In this document: in pieces, positions 22,313-35,057 of the stretch
How positions within the stretch are numbered: position 1 is the stretch's first letter
Layout: each line of letters opens with the position of its first letter
From: Anthopleura xanthogrammica
Lineage: Eukaryota > Cnidaria > Anthozoa > Actiniaria > Actiniidae
Length of the DNA: 64,000 nt
Assembly: GCA_964019055.1 (NCBI GenBank)
Contig: OZ025207.1
Location: 23,690,617-23,754,616, forward strand
Direction: 5' to 3'
Position numbers and translations under genes: made by a program
Notes under the pieces: model-generated
Seen by the model: only the letters and a program-made list of their open reading frames with translations
Told to the model about the DNA's origin: nothing
Databases searched by the model: none

Positions 22313-23103
22313 TGACCGTGTGACCGTGTGACCGTGTGACCGTGTGACCGTGTGACCGTGTGACCGTGTGACCGTGTGACCGTGTGACCGTGTGACCGTG
22401 TGACCGTGTGACCGTGTGACCGTGTGACCGTGTGACCGTGTGACCGTGTGACCGTGTGACCGTGTGACCGTGTGACCGTGTGACCGTGTGACCGTGTGAC
22501 CGTGTGACCGTGTGACCGTGTGACCGTGTGACCGTGTGACCGTGTGACCGTGTGACCGTGTGACCGTGTGACCGTGTGACCGTGTGACCGTGTGACCGTG
22601 TGACCGTGTGACCGTGTGACCGTGTGACCGTGTGACCGTGTGACCGTGTGACCGTGTGACCGTGTGACCGTGTGACCGTGTGACCGTGTGACCGTGTGAC
22701 CGTGTGACCGTGTGACCGTGTGACCGTGTGACCGTGTGACCGTGTGACCGTGTGACCGTGTGACCGTGTGACCGTGTGACCGTGTGACCGTGTGACCGTG
22801 TGACCGTGTGACCGTGTGACCGTGTGACCGTGTGACCGTGTGACCGTGTGACCGTGTGACCGTGTGACCGTGTGACCGTGTGACCGTGTGACCGTGTGAC
22901 CGTGTGACCGTGTGACCGTGTGACCGTGTGACCGTGTGACCGTGTGACCGTGTGACCGTGTGACCGTGTGACCGTGTGACCGTGTGACCGTGTGACCGTG
23001 TGACCGTGTGACCGTGTGACCGTGTGACCGTGTGACCGTGTGACCGTGTGACCGTGTGACCGTGTGACCGTGTGACCGTGTGACCGTGTGACCGTGTAAC
23101 CGT
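22313..23103 (-). repeat. 8-bp minisatellite, about 99 copies, upstream of gene B
   Basis: Unit 'tgaccgtg', perfect except the last unit (tgtaaccgt). Starts 83 bp upstream of the gene B ATG. If the acceptor near the ATG is used, the array lies in a 5'UTR intron. Confidence 0.97.
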
Positions 23104-23203
23104 TTACAACATGAGCGCCCGTGTTGTATCGGCTATACGATCACGAGCCAGACGCGAGTGATTGTATGGCCGATACAACACGGACGCGAATGTTGTAAAC
23201 GGT
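23099..23203. mobile_element. 105-bp foldback element beside minisatellite B
   Basis: Same nested palindrome as at 9071-9175, with compensated inner arms (gtgttgtatcggc and gccgatacaacac). Confidence 0.75.
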
Positions 23204-23393
23204 TTATTATATTTATTTTTCATAACGATACTGATTTCTGAAGAATGTATTTCAAAAGCAGTGTTATTTAGGAAAATATAGTTTGATGTTTAAAGGAGCA
23301 TCGTACAATTCCCACATTGATTATTGTGTTTAGGTTGACAAAGCATTTTTTTAAATAGACCAAATGGGCTAACGCGTTGCTACATAGGCGGGG

Positions 23394-23760
23394 ACGAAGG
23401 GGCCTGGGTGCTAGGCCCCCATTTTAAATTAAGGGGGTGGCTGTGCCCCCTCACCGTTTTGGGGAAAGTTGTAATAGATAGAGCTTTCTCGATAGCCGCA
23501 CCTAAGATATGGAACACTTTAACAACTGACTTAAGAACTATTGATTCCTTGATCGCTTTTATATCCAGCATTAAGACTTATTTATTTAAGAAAGCTTATC
23601 CATGACAACAAAATATTATTATTATTATTTTTGATTTTCTTTTCATTTTATATAGCTTTGCTACCTGATCTAAGAACTATCGATTTCTTTGAACGTTTTT
23701 AAGTTCAGCATTAAGATTGATTTATTTAAGAAAGCTTACCCATGATAATAATGTCTCATT
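23394..23760 (+). mobile_element. LINE fragment: reverse transcriptase C-terminus, S2 copy
   Basis: Open frame ending DRAFSIAAPKIWNTLTTDLR, TIDSLIAFISSIKTYLFKKAYP, stop. It keeps the final residues missing from the S1 copy. A second, related partial 3' end follows immediately (about 23645-23750), so two overlapping LINE ends may be stacked. Confidence 0.7.
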
Positions 23761-26700
23761 ATTTTAAATATCTATTTATACAAAGATTTATAGACATACT
23801 AACATATTTCATTAACTTTTATTTAAATAAATTAAATACCTAATCTCTAAATTTTATGAAAATGATTGTAAATAGAAAAGTTTCAATTTTACCATGTAAA
23901 TATGTAATTCTATACACCGTATTTCTGTAAACGCATCGAGGCTCTGCAAAATGCGTTCCAAAAGCTGTAATTATTATCATTCTATTATTAATACCACAAT
24001 TGTTGCGGGATTTGCTCACTTTGTTTTATTTACTTCTGCGATTTTAGCGTTCTCATTTTTTTTTTGGTGCTTCGGCGAAATTTTGGCTATTATAACTACC
24101 CCACTTCAGTTTCAGTTCCTTCTGCCCTCCCAGTGTTATGTAAGTTTTGACCCCATTCAAAACCTTTGGAAATAAAAACTTTTGTTTCAAAACATTTTCA
24201 CTTCATATCGAAATACAAAAGACTCCCGCTGATGCATAGCACCATGTTAATTAGCCGATTTGGACTATTCCTTTATTTATTTATTCTTTTTTTACAGCCA
24301 TTCTTAAAATGTTTAACATTCTGGTCTTCAAAGTCAAAAATTTAAAAGGCGAACTTCATCAACTTTCAAAAGTTTGCTCTCTTCGCTATAAATAGTATAT
24401 TGCTACTTTATTCACTACAAAATGTGGCTCACTTCAAAATAAATTTATCCTGAAATACGAAAAGTGCCAAGGCCAAAATAAATTTCGAAACTCAGTTCTA
24501 ACGTAAAATGTTCAAATTTTAACCTAAAAAATGTGGGTATATAAAGGTTTTTACTATCGAGTTACACTCGAAAACTGACCTTACAGTGTAGCTCCCGCGC
24601 GGGCCGAATGTGTTAATCATATTTGATGAAGTTAAGAAATAAATATATAAGTAAAATGAAAGGAAACATGTTTACTAGTAGTTTCAAGAACAAAATGTTC
24701 ATAACAATGTATACATTTTGCCTCATTAGCATACTCCGGTATTACACTTATAACATCAAATCCGTTCTGAATATCGAAAGAGCATGGTATAATTAGCTAA
24801 CTTTTAAAATTTTAAATTAGCTTGACACAAAATAGATTTTGCGTGAAGCGGGTTTCAAAATATTTAATTTTTACAGAGAATGTATAAGCTTATTAGCGTT
24901 TTCGTCACCCAGTAACTTTGGAAGCTGATATCTCGGAAAGTATTGCATGTTAAGAGCTAAACCTTTCGTAGATTACTTATATCAATGAGATATTTTAAGT
25001 TTTGGGTTAATTTTGTATTTTTCTTGACTTCAAACCTTATGCTAATGAGCAAAGTATTGTAAACAAAGATTTGCCTAAAGGGCTGTTAAATGTGACGTCG
25101 CTTGTATAGAAAAACAACTTCTGTGTCCAAAACGAAAAGCAGTTTTATAAAGATTTTTCTTATTTTTTCTTCATAACAGGATTGGTTGTCCAAAGTTCTA
25201 ACTGTTTCAGATGAAGGTAAATTCATTTTTTGCTTTATCTTAGCGGTTTTTGTGAGCAGTTGGACCCGGAAATACGTCACAGCTTAACAGCTATATTAAT
25301 ATCATTCATATCTAAAAATGGAATCTTTCGTGTTGTATAAAAACTTCAAAGAGAGTACCAAATTTAACAAACAATTGACCCCAAAAATATCGAATAAAAA
25401 AAACCTTTTTAAATTTTACTTGGTTGAGAATTCCGCATAAGTAACACGCTTAGTATAGCGTATAATACGAAGAACGATCAAAACAGGAAACCAAGATTAA
25501 TTCATGCTTGTTTACAGAAACTGGCGCATTTAGAAATAGCGTGATTCAATTTATTCCAGTGAAAATAAAAATTATCATCATTACATGATTTTGATAGTAA
25601 ATGTAAATCGTTTGAACTATTACTTGGCTACTAACTTATAATTTTCAAACAAATCGATCAATTTTTGCCGATTAATAAGTTGATTAAGACGGCGAAAGGC
25701 GTAAGCACTTTCCAAAGTCGCTTTTAAGGATAAATTAATCTTGAATTGAGCCACTTTTTCTCTCCGAAAAAAAATCAAGAAATACGTTGTCTTTAAAAAC
25801 GCTTTACGATAGGAAAATGAGTTTCCTTTTTTCGTGCATGAAGAGATCGAATAGTGCTTTGAACCACTGCAGTGAATAAAGTAGCGAAATACTATTTGTA
25901 ACGAAAAGTGCAAGCGTTTTAAAGTTGATGAAGTTCGCCCTTTTAATTTAACTTTTGACGCCGAAAACCAACAAAGTGAAAGTTTCTAAATGGCGTTAAA
26001 GCTCCACCACTAAAGGTATGAGAATCTCCTAAACTTTCTGTGTTTTTTTTTAAAGAAATATTTTAGGAAATTTTGTATTCAATTCTCCTTTCATATTATA
26101 TGTAACATGCACGGCTCTCAGGAAGAGCATTTATTTTTGAAGGTGATGTAGATACCGTGTTTTAAATAAATAAAGTTTATTATTTAAGAAATGATTTAAA
26201 GGAATTTTTTAAGAAGGAGTTGATTTCAATAATCTAAATAAATTTTAAATAATGTTTAAAGAAAATATCCTGAGAAAAATACTTCCAAAGCTTGAAAGTT
26301 TGCGAGTTATGAATTATTTAATTTGTGCAAAGCTTCAAGCTTTGGATTCAAGTTGGATTCCGCCAGTTGAAATTTTTTTTCGAAAACTTGTCAAGATGGT
26401 CAGTAATATTCAAATTTTGTTGTCTCGAAAACGAGGCAGTCGATAAACCTCATTTTTCTTTCTTTGCGTTCACACAACGTTATATTTTGAGTAAAATGAG
26501 CTTTCATAAGAAGTTTTGTATTTACATTTTGCAAAAGTAGTCACCTGTCAACCTTCGCTGGGTACTCTTGTTTCAAAATTGTTTTCGTATGCGCGTCTTG
26601 TTACCGAAATATTTTTCAAACTCAAATTAGGAAAAAGAAAGAATTATTAAGTTTAAAATTTCTGACTGCATCATTACCATTTCTTGGCAAAACGGGTTGG

Positions 26701-28649
26701 TTTTTAGCAATATTTAACTTTATTGTTGTGCAAATTGCATTCAAATTTTTTTATTAGTTGTCAAAAGCTATAAGGTCTTAATCGATAGAGCCAAACACTG
26801 TCTTATAATGTCTAATATGTAAATTGATCCATGTGTCGTCTTATATAATTGACTAAGTTAGCTATGGCCGACTTAAAGAAATATGGTTGACGAAAATATT
26901 TCGACTTGTCCTTTGTTATGTGTCAATCATTCCCAGCACACACATGGCTTTTTAAGAAACGGGGTTGGTTTTTAGCAATATTTAACTTTATTGTTTTGCA
27001 AAATTCATTCAAATTTTTTATTAGTTGTCAAAAACTATAAGGTCTTAATCGATAAAGCCAAACACTGTCTTATAATGTCTAATATGTAAAGTGATCCATG
27101 TGTCGTCTTATATAATTAACCAAGTTAACTAAGGCCGACTTAAAGAAATATGGTTGACGAAAATATTTCGAATTGTATTCTTTCAAAGTCGGAGAGTTTG
27201 CCCATAAAAAGGTTTTGTAAACATTCTTACCTACTTTTAAAGATATCTGTCAAAATTTCTCAACATCTCGCTTAGAATAAAGTTTTTCAAAATAATTCTT
27301 GTTTTTAAGTGGGTTTCGAAGAGCCACAAACTTTGACAGTAACCTCATATGTTATAATTAAATTTTTCTTCTCCTGTCTGTTTCCCGGGTTACAGGATCA
27401 GTGTCTTTGAAATAAAAAGCTAAAAATAGTTACCAAAAACCAGCCTTCACAACTTTTCCACCTGTCTTTGTCTTTGTTTCACCTTTCTAATATCAAGTCC
27501 AAAAACCTGAATATTCAAAATTTATTTTTTTAACGGCCAAGTTTGCGAGTTACAGGGAAAATTGATAATCTTTTCTTCTTAAAAAATAAAAATTATTACT
27601 GACAGTGCGAATCGAAAACCGTGGGCACCCAGAAATATTTCAGAAATTGTTTATCGCTCGTTGAACCGATATGAAACGACTCTCTAACTACACGACGTTT
27701 ATCTGACTACGAATCAGTCGAAGTTCTTGCAGTTAGAGAGTTGTTCCACGGTTTTTCGATTTGCGCTGTAACATTCGCTTTTTACCACTGAAAACATCAA
27801 TGGAAGAAACGAAAAGTTTCCTTAAAACAAATCTCGAAAAGACTTGTCTAAAGACCGCCACTTTATTCTATTATTTAGGTCATAATATTGTTTATTTGAA
27901 ATGTATTTTTACAATGGTTTCTTGTAATGACAGTAACTTGAATTATTACCAAGCGAGCCTTTTCATTTGTTTCATCTAGTGTCCCTATCGGGGTAAAGAA
28001 ATATTTCAACTATTTCCTAGTTCAGATTTCGAACTTTTGCCGTGTCGATTCTAATTGCTTTGAGGTCAAGCGTTGTTTTCTCTTAAAATAGTAGTAGTAT
28101 GTAGTTCTCGGCGTTCTCTTAGTCGCTGGCCTGAAAAGTAATTAGAAATTTCGCGGGAAACGTTCGACTTCTCAACTGGGCCTTACTTGTTCAAATGTTT
28201 GCCCGAAATGACTATATCAACGAAAGGCCACTGAAAGCACTGTGCAAGTGAAATGTTTTATAAACTTTTGGGAAACTTCTCTTCAGTCTTTAAGGCTTTT
28301 TTGAGCTAGTCTACGAATCTTACCTGAGTTATATAATTATTATCATTATTATTATATTTAACGAGGAAGCCACACTCATCGGTGATGATATTAGTGTAGA
28401 TATGTTAAGGCTTTTTTGAGCTAGTCTACGAATCTTACCTGAGTAATAGAGTGTAGATATGTGTCCTTGCCAAGCTATGAAGAAATAAAAAACGCATCCG
28501 CAATTTTAATATTCAACCTTCGTTCACTGTCAGATCAACTTCAAAAATAAATATTATTGGTTAAAATTGATCATGTGATTTATCTGACGACATCAAACTA
28601 TAAGGCAGACCATTATTGATAATATAACGTAAACATCGCGTGCCGGCTA
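23760..28649. other. spacer S2, left part: non-coding
   Basis: Almost identical to S3 up to about 25400. From about 25850 to 27960 it differs from both S1 and S3, which agree with each other there. Open frames (longest 97 codons at 25913-25620) have no recognisable family. Confidence 0.55.
26690..27175 (+). repeat. local direct duplication, about 225 bp x 2, only in S2
   Basis: 26690-26917 and 26957-27175 both begin with 'ggttggtttttagcaatatt' and end near 'gacgaaaatatttcga', with scattered differences. S1 (about 12668) and S3 (about 48306) have one copy. Confidence 0.8.
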
Positions 28650-28653
28650 TTAA

Positions 28654-29917
28654 GAGCGTATGTCTGTAAGCATCGAGAATCTCAAATCAGTTTCAAACAA
28701 TCGAATTTTATTTTATTTTACCAAAACAACCCTTTGGGTAAGGGGTTTTAGGATATCATATTAGAATGTCCCAGCGCGCTTTCATTTTTGAGAAAATTAC
28801 AAAAGTTTGAAAAATCGATTAAAATGCATAATTTTCCCTCATTAATATGCAAAATTGGTGACCAACTTTAAAGGGCTCTCAACAGCGTAAAAAGAATCCA
28901 AATGAATTCATATTACAGAGATAGTTAAATCAAGTCGCTGTCTTTAAGACTGCACCAAAAACCTCAGGAGAAAAGCTTTTTAAATGCAAGAAATTAGCCT
29001 TTTAAAACATGTTGTGTTTTGGTGATTGAACGGCAGTTAAATTAAAGGTAAAATTCAGCCTCCGATATCGCTGCTGGTACCTAACAAATCGAAATAACAC
29101 TTATACTACACGAAAGCCCACATATTCTTGTCTACTTGGGCCAAGTTTTAACTCTGACTATTAAAATGCCACCGCGTGAAGGAATTTTAAAGTTAGCGTT
29201 CAAACACGCAATACGGCCAATCAATTACACGGGTTATTTATAAATATAACACTTATGAAAAACAAATCGCTTCAAATATTTCGATTTTTGATCTAGATGA
29301 TTTTCTATTTCCTTCTTGGAGTACGACTGCCATCACTAGAGATTAAATAACCTTCAGTCAAGTGGTTTGCTGTGAGTTTATCTAAGTTTGAGCTCAGCGG
29401 GAGCTTAAAACCACGTCACACAATCTTACTTGAGTCACGACAAAATGCGCCTTGTTTAAATAGCGGCTCTAAAAAAATTTCACAGTGCGAAAGATTTTAT
29501 ATTGGGCTCTCAGAACATTACCAGATACTCTTAATTAGAATATTTATTTTACTTTTGGATCCTTTTTAGTTAAATTATTACAATAACTGTTGTGCAACTT
29601 TTATGTCAACGACCTACTGATAGCTAGCTGTCAACGCGAGCAACGCTTCGTGAACAGTTCAAAGTACAGGCCAATTATTGTCTCAAACATATGAATTGTA
29701 CAAAAATAAATGGCCACCAAAAAGGGTTACCGTGATTTACTAAGTTTAATACCAAACTACACTTGGTCTGGAAGATATTGAAATGTAATTAGACTACCTT
29801 TTGACCGGAAAATTCTACACGGATATGTTAGGGGAGGGTTAGTTAAATTTTCTCAAAATAGTTAATCATTATAGTAGCGCTATACTATATCTTGTTTACA
29901 CAACGCACTGTTATGGC
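28654..29917 (+). repeat. left terminal inverted repeat, 1264 bp
   Basis: Matches the reverse complement of 33246-34509 with no net indel. It probably carries the promoter and 5' leader of the transposase gene, since the first candidate ATG lies 20 bp inside it. A 65-codon open frame in it (29372-29569) is mirrored at 33791-33594 and is not considered a gene. Confidence 0.92.
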
Positions 29918-29937
29918 TTGGCCAGCTTTAGATCGGG

Positions 29938-32900
29938 TTGTTTACATGTGCGATGGCGCAATGCGGATATTCAGCTTTTACTAGACATAGTCCTTGTGGT
30001 ACCAGTACAGACTACCCAGATCAAGCTCACAGTGTTTCTCTTTCTGATTGCCAAAAAGACATTTCCAGGCATCTTGAAATGTTTGGCATCAGCGAAGATT
30101 CGTCTCTGAATGATGAAATGAAGCTCTTGTTGGCTCGTGCAGGTAACTTGTTGGCCTTGCGTTTTATTCGTTTACATCGTTCCCTGACTACGAAATGAAT
30201 ACCTATTGATGAAACTTTGTCTTTAGGTATATTCTCGCCTGAAGATGCACATAAATCTATAACGATATGCCTCAAACATCGAGCTGAATACGGGATTCGG
30301 TGGCGATGTCGCAAAGTAAGATGCTCTGTACCACACCCCCTGGCTGCTCATAAAACGTCCACGATTAAAGCTACAAGGCGGATAAGCACACGACTTTCCT
30401 CCTTTATTCTAGACAAAACCAAAGAACTAGTAGCTGTCGGATCACGTAAGTTAAATCGATATATTTTATCCTATTTTATAAGTACAAATGAGTACAAATG
30501 ATACCATGCTGGGCAGTAGTGGTTGCGAGGTGTCTATCATAGGAGGTGGGGTGGAGAGCAGCGCATCATTTTCCCGCCAAATCCACAGGGATCCCAGACG
30601 AATTAATTTGTTGTTGTTTATTTTGGGAGGGTGTGGGGGGGGGGGGGGGGGTGCGGGGGCCTCTATATGCTCCTACTCCTCCTCCTGAAGGCTACAAAAG
30701 GAATCCGAAACATTTTGAATCGAAAGCAATTTTATATTCTTCTTCTTTGATCTAGCAATATGTAAAACATGCAACGCTTATATTCTAAGCGTTTGCACTG
30801 AAGAACAAGAAGAACAAGAAAAATGCGTTCCGACAGTTATTGAACCTGAACCTGACACTGACGAAGTGAGTATCTATGCTGATCATTTTTAGTTAGAGTG
30901 CTACATAGGGCAGGAGTACTTACAAAATGGAGACAAAGGCAATATGGGGTCCGTTAACAAAAAAAATGTCAGTTAAAGCATTCCGAATTCTTCTTCTTAT
31001 TAATATTATTATTCATAATAATTTTATTAGATAACACAGAAGGAGGAAAAGAAAACCGCTGAAGAGGCTGAGCTTTTAGAGTCCCTCAGCCAGTTGCAGA
31101 TTCACGAGGGAATCAGGATACCTCAAGCACTGCATCCACACAAAGTGACGAAGCTACTTCTGCCATCAAAGCTTCGGATGAGACCTTCCTGAGCCCAGAT
31201 ACTGCGAGTACTAGCGCATCTTCGTATAGTGATGAAGTGCGGATCCAACCACTTCAACATCTGAACAACTTCTTGGTTGCTTCAAACATTCCACCCTTTC
31301 AAAGACGATGGTTGGACTGGAATGAGGTCAGTGAAGTAACCAAACAACGATATACGAAGAGGAGCGCGGAAATTGTAGCTGCCGTACTCCAAACTGTGTC
31401 TTCTGATAACGCTGGACACCTCTGGCAAGCCCTGATATCATCAAGCACGACAAGTACGCTGCTTGGTATAGATGAGCTAACAAAGGCAGATCACCGCTAC
31501 TTAGAGGCTCTTGCGGAAACCTACAATAATGCGTCCAGCTGGGATACCCGCAGACAAGTGCTTTCAATAATGGCTGGTTTAGCGAGCTTCAGTGTGATAG
31601 CTTCATATATTCCAGGTCTTACCAAGTACCGGTACACTTCAGCTAACCTACATCGACTACAGTTTGGTAGAGGGGTACCAGTCCCTGTTCAAAAGATATC
31701 TCGCATCAGAGTAGATCCCAAGCAGCTCACTCATTTCTTATCCTTCATAACTAGTCCACATTTGGTCCAAGACCTCCCTTATGGCCTAAAACATCTTACT
31801 CTCTCCTCTGGCCAAGTCCTTGAAGTGCCCAATGTCATACGTACTATGATACCTCGTCGAATCGTGCTACAGTATGTTTGTTACTGTGAAGAGACAAACT
31901 TTCGTCTATTTAGTGAAAGCACAATGTATCGAATACTTTCTGAATGCAGTGCTACGACGAGAAAGTCTCTTCAAGGCCTTGACTACTTTTCTGCAGATGG
32001 TGCAAGAGCGTTTGATGAGCTGTTAGCATTAGTCCCAAAACTGGTTGAATACGGTGCCGAGAGGGACTGTGGAATGAGAACGACAGAAGCTCTGAAGGCA
32101 GCTAAACTCTACTTAAAGGGAGACTATAAGGTAAGCCTTTCATTCGTAAAGTAGTTAGAAAGAACAGCGGTATTTTTTATTAGCTTATATTCAATTTACA
32201 AACAACTGAAGGACGTAAATTTGAAAAAAATTGAAAAGGTGGAAAAACAAAGATATACAGGATATAAAGAGATCTAGTTTACAGTACCCCGTTGACAACA
32301 GCGTCTTTTATACCGATGCCTGTTTCTCCTGTCAAGTGTTATCATGATCCTCATCATAACCATCCTCGTTATCATCCGTCATGTTTAGCTCTGTTCTTCC
32401 TCAGGCCCTTTATCTTTGTATCTTTATCCAACAAAAGTTGTTACTGGATTTCTTGGGTGGAATTTAGTATCGTTTTACATGTATTGAAGTCTGACTATGT
32501 GTTCTGGCAGGTGCATCTGGACAAAGCTGCGGAGGTTGCGGACCACTGTGTTGTATTCTCCCTCAGTGATGATTGTGATCCAGATTTCAGGAAGGCCTGC
32601 AAACACAAACATCAGGCTACGTGTGGTCAGTGTTTAGCACTGGGAGAAACTTTGAAGGAAATTGAAAGATGCGCCAAGGATTGCCAATACCCTTCCGATG
32701 ATGAACGAGATGAAGCAGTCTATATCATACAGTCGGCCACGCTTGCCATCCAGTCATGGAAGTGCCACATACTACGATCTTGGAATCAAGACCAAGCGCG
32801 TTTTGATACCATGGATCTCATTGATCAAAAAACGGTTTTGATTGTCAACGATTGGGCGATGAAGTTTCTGCCACAGAGGTACAGGGAGTCGCAGTCTGAC

Positions 32901-33278
32901 TGGTTTGGTAAGCGTGGTATCTCTTGGCACATCTCCGTCGTGTATCGGCGAATTGATGGCAAGCTAGAGTGGCAGGGATTCGTTCATGTGATTCAATCGT
33001 GCAGCCAAGATAGCCCAGCTGTTGTTTCTATCATGCAGGATGTGCTTCGAACCTTGAAGCAAGAACACCCTGAAATCAATAGCTCATACTTCCGCCAAGA
33101 CAACGCTGGTTGCTACCACTCGGCCACAACGATCCTATCATGTCCAGAAATTTCACGATCTACTGGAGTGAAAGTAAAACGTGTCGATTTTAGTGATCCC
33201 CAGGGCGGTAAAGGAGCCGCAGATCGGCTAGCAGCAACTACAGCAGCCATAACAGTGCGTTGTGTAAACAAGATATAG
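29938..33278 (+). CDS. putative DDE-type transposase, five exons
   Basis: Model: 29938-30142, 30227-30445, 30756-30865, 31090-32130 and 32511-33278. All introns are GT-AG, phases match, and the product is 780 aa without stops. Exons 1-3 hold Cys/His pairs that suggest a zinc-binding N-terminus (CAMAQC; CLKHRAEYGIRWRCRKVRC; CKTC). A low-complexity Ser/Thr/Asp stretch follows. Exon 5 has a possible zinc knuckle (CKHKHQATCGQC, about 555-566). Candidate catalytic acids are D639 (LIVNDWAMKF), D722 (FRQDNAGCYHS) and D754 (FSDPQGGKGAADR), with D722 to D754 spaced like DD(E/D) enzymes. The role is cut-and-paste transposition in the nucleus, by inference from the element's structure. The last 11 codons lie in the right TIR, so the natural C-terminus is probably lost. 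An alternative ATG is 29953. Superfamily not recognised. Confidence 0.7.
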
Positions 33279-34509
33279 TATAGCGCTACTATAATGATTA
33301 ACTATTTTGAGAAAATTTAACTAACCCTCCCCTAACATATCCGTGTAGAATTTTCCGGTCAAAAGGTAGTCTAATTACATTTCAATATCTTCCAGACCAA
33401 GTGTAGTTTGGTATTAAACTTAGTAAATCACGGTAACCCTTTTTGGTGGCCATTTATTTTTGTACAATTCATATGTTTGAGACAATAATTGGCCTGTACT
33501 TTGAACTGTTCACGAAGCGTTGCTCGCGTTGACAGCTAGCTATCAGTAGGTCGTTGACATAAAAGTTGCACAACAGTTATTGTAATAATTTAACTAAAAA
33601 GGATCCAAAAGTAAAATAAATATTCTAATTAAGAGTATCTGGTAATGTTCTGAGAGCCCAATATAAAATCTTTCGCACTGTGAAATTTTTTTAGAGCCGC
33701 TATTTAAACAAGGCGCATTTTGTCGTGACTCAAGTAAGATTGTGTGACGTGGTTTTAAGCTCCCGCTGAGCTCAAACTTAGATAAACTCACAGCAAACCA
33801 CTTGACTGAAGGTTATTTAATCTCTAGTGATGGCAGTCGTACTCCAAGAAGGAAATAGAAAATCATCTAGATCAAAAATCGAAATATTTGAAGCGATTTG
33901 TTTTTCATAAGTGTTATATTTATAAATAACCCGTGTAATTGATTGGCCGTATTGCGTGTTTGAACGCTAACTTTAAAATTCCTTCACGCGGTGGCATTTT
34001 AATAGTCAGAGTTAAAACTTGGCCCAAGTAGACAAGAATATGTGGGCTTTCGTGTAGTATAAGTGTTATTTCGATTTGTTAGGTACCAGCAGCGATATCG
34101 GAGGCTGAATTTTACCTTTAATTTAACTGCCGTTCAATCACCAAAACACAACATGTTTTAAAAGGCTAATTTCTTGCATTTAAAAAGCTTTTCTCCTGAG
34201 GTTTTTGGTGCAGTCTTAAAGACAGCGACTTGATTTAACTATCTCTGTAATATGAATTCATTTGGATTCTTTTTACGCTGTTGAGAGCCCTTTAAAGTTG
34301 GTCACCAATTTTGCATATTAATGAGGGAAAATTATGCATTTTAATCGATTTTTCAAACTTTTGTAATTTTCTCAAAAATGAAAGCGCGCTGGGACATTCT
34401 AATATGATATCCTAAAACCCCTTACCCAAAGGGTTGTTTTGGTAAAATAAAATAAAATTCGATTGTTTGAAACTGATTTGAGATTCTCGATGCTTACAGA
34501 CATACGCTC
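33246..34509 (-). repeat. right terminal inverted repeat, 1264 bp
   Basis: Reverse copy of the left TIR. Its inner edge (gccataacag) cuts into the transposase frame, which stops at 33278 within the TIR. Confidence 0.92.
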
Positions 34510-34745
34510 TTAAGACGAAAATATCTTAACATGATCAAAAATAAATGTAGTTCAAGGACGAAATTAAAGTGGGTGAATTTTTCAAAAGGTAAAAACTGTT
34601 AATATTCAACCTTCGTTCACTATCAAACTTCAAGAATATATATTATTATACATTTTACTCACTATCTCGCTTCTGATTGGCCGAGAGCCCTCAGCCAATC
34701 CATGATATCGTGTGAACTCGACATGATAAATCTATTATCTGTTCA

Positions 34746-35011
34746 TATAGGAGGCAGCATGGTCGAGTGGTCAGAGCGTTGGTCTCACAATCCGTTGGTG
34801 CTGGGTTTGAGTCCCGCTGTGTATTTGTCCCGATTTCGATTTGGTCAGCTGCAGCCTCTCGTCCATGCTTGTGAATAACCTTCTGGTTTGCGTCCTTACC
34901 TTTTTTAATAACACTTTATTTTGTAATCATTATTAGTTTATTTGTGTCTATTTATGTAAGCGCATTGAGATTTGTAATGTGATGCGCTAAGAATCATATT
35001 ATTATTATTAC

Positions 35012-35057
<46 letters not shown>

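Larger units (their letters stand above)
28654..34509 (+). mobile_element. 5856-bp DNA transposon with 1264-bp TIRs and TTAA target site
   Basis: The ends are inverted copies: 28654-29917 on the left and 33246-34509 on the right, the same length and apparently almost identical. The tips read 'gagcgtatgtctgtaagc'. TTAA flanks both sides (28650-28653 and 34510-34513). The paralogous spacer S3 has an empty site with one TTAA (49919-49922) in the same flanks, which proves a TTAA insertion. It encodes one spliced transposase-like gene. TTAA targets are known for piggyBac and Kolobok, but the tips do not start CCC as in typical piggyBac, and I do not see the usual Kolobok motifs. Superfamily unassigned. 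Confidence 0.92.

Noticed and set aside
31031..31089. Extra 59-bp start of transposase exon 4 (acceptor at 31030)
   Set aside because: Using it shifts the frame and gives a stop near 31190. The acceptor at 31089 keeps phase 0 and an open frame.
33594..33791. 65-codon frame, identical to the frame at 29372-29569
   Set aside because: It lies wholly in the TIR, so identity follows from the inverted repeat. No family similarity.
34751..34825. Possible tRNA-Ser/Leu gene
   Set aside because: A and B boxes are present, but a SINE body and (ATT)n tail follow and the same unit recurs at 50161.
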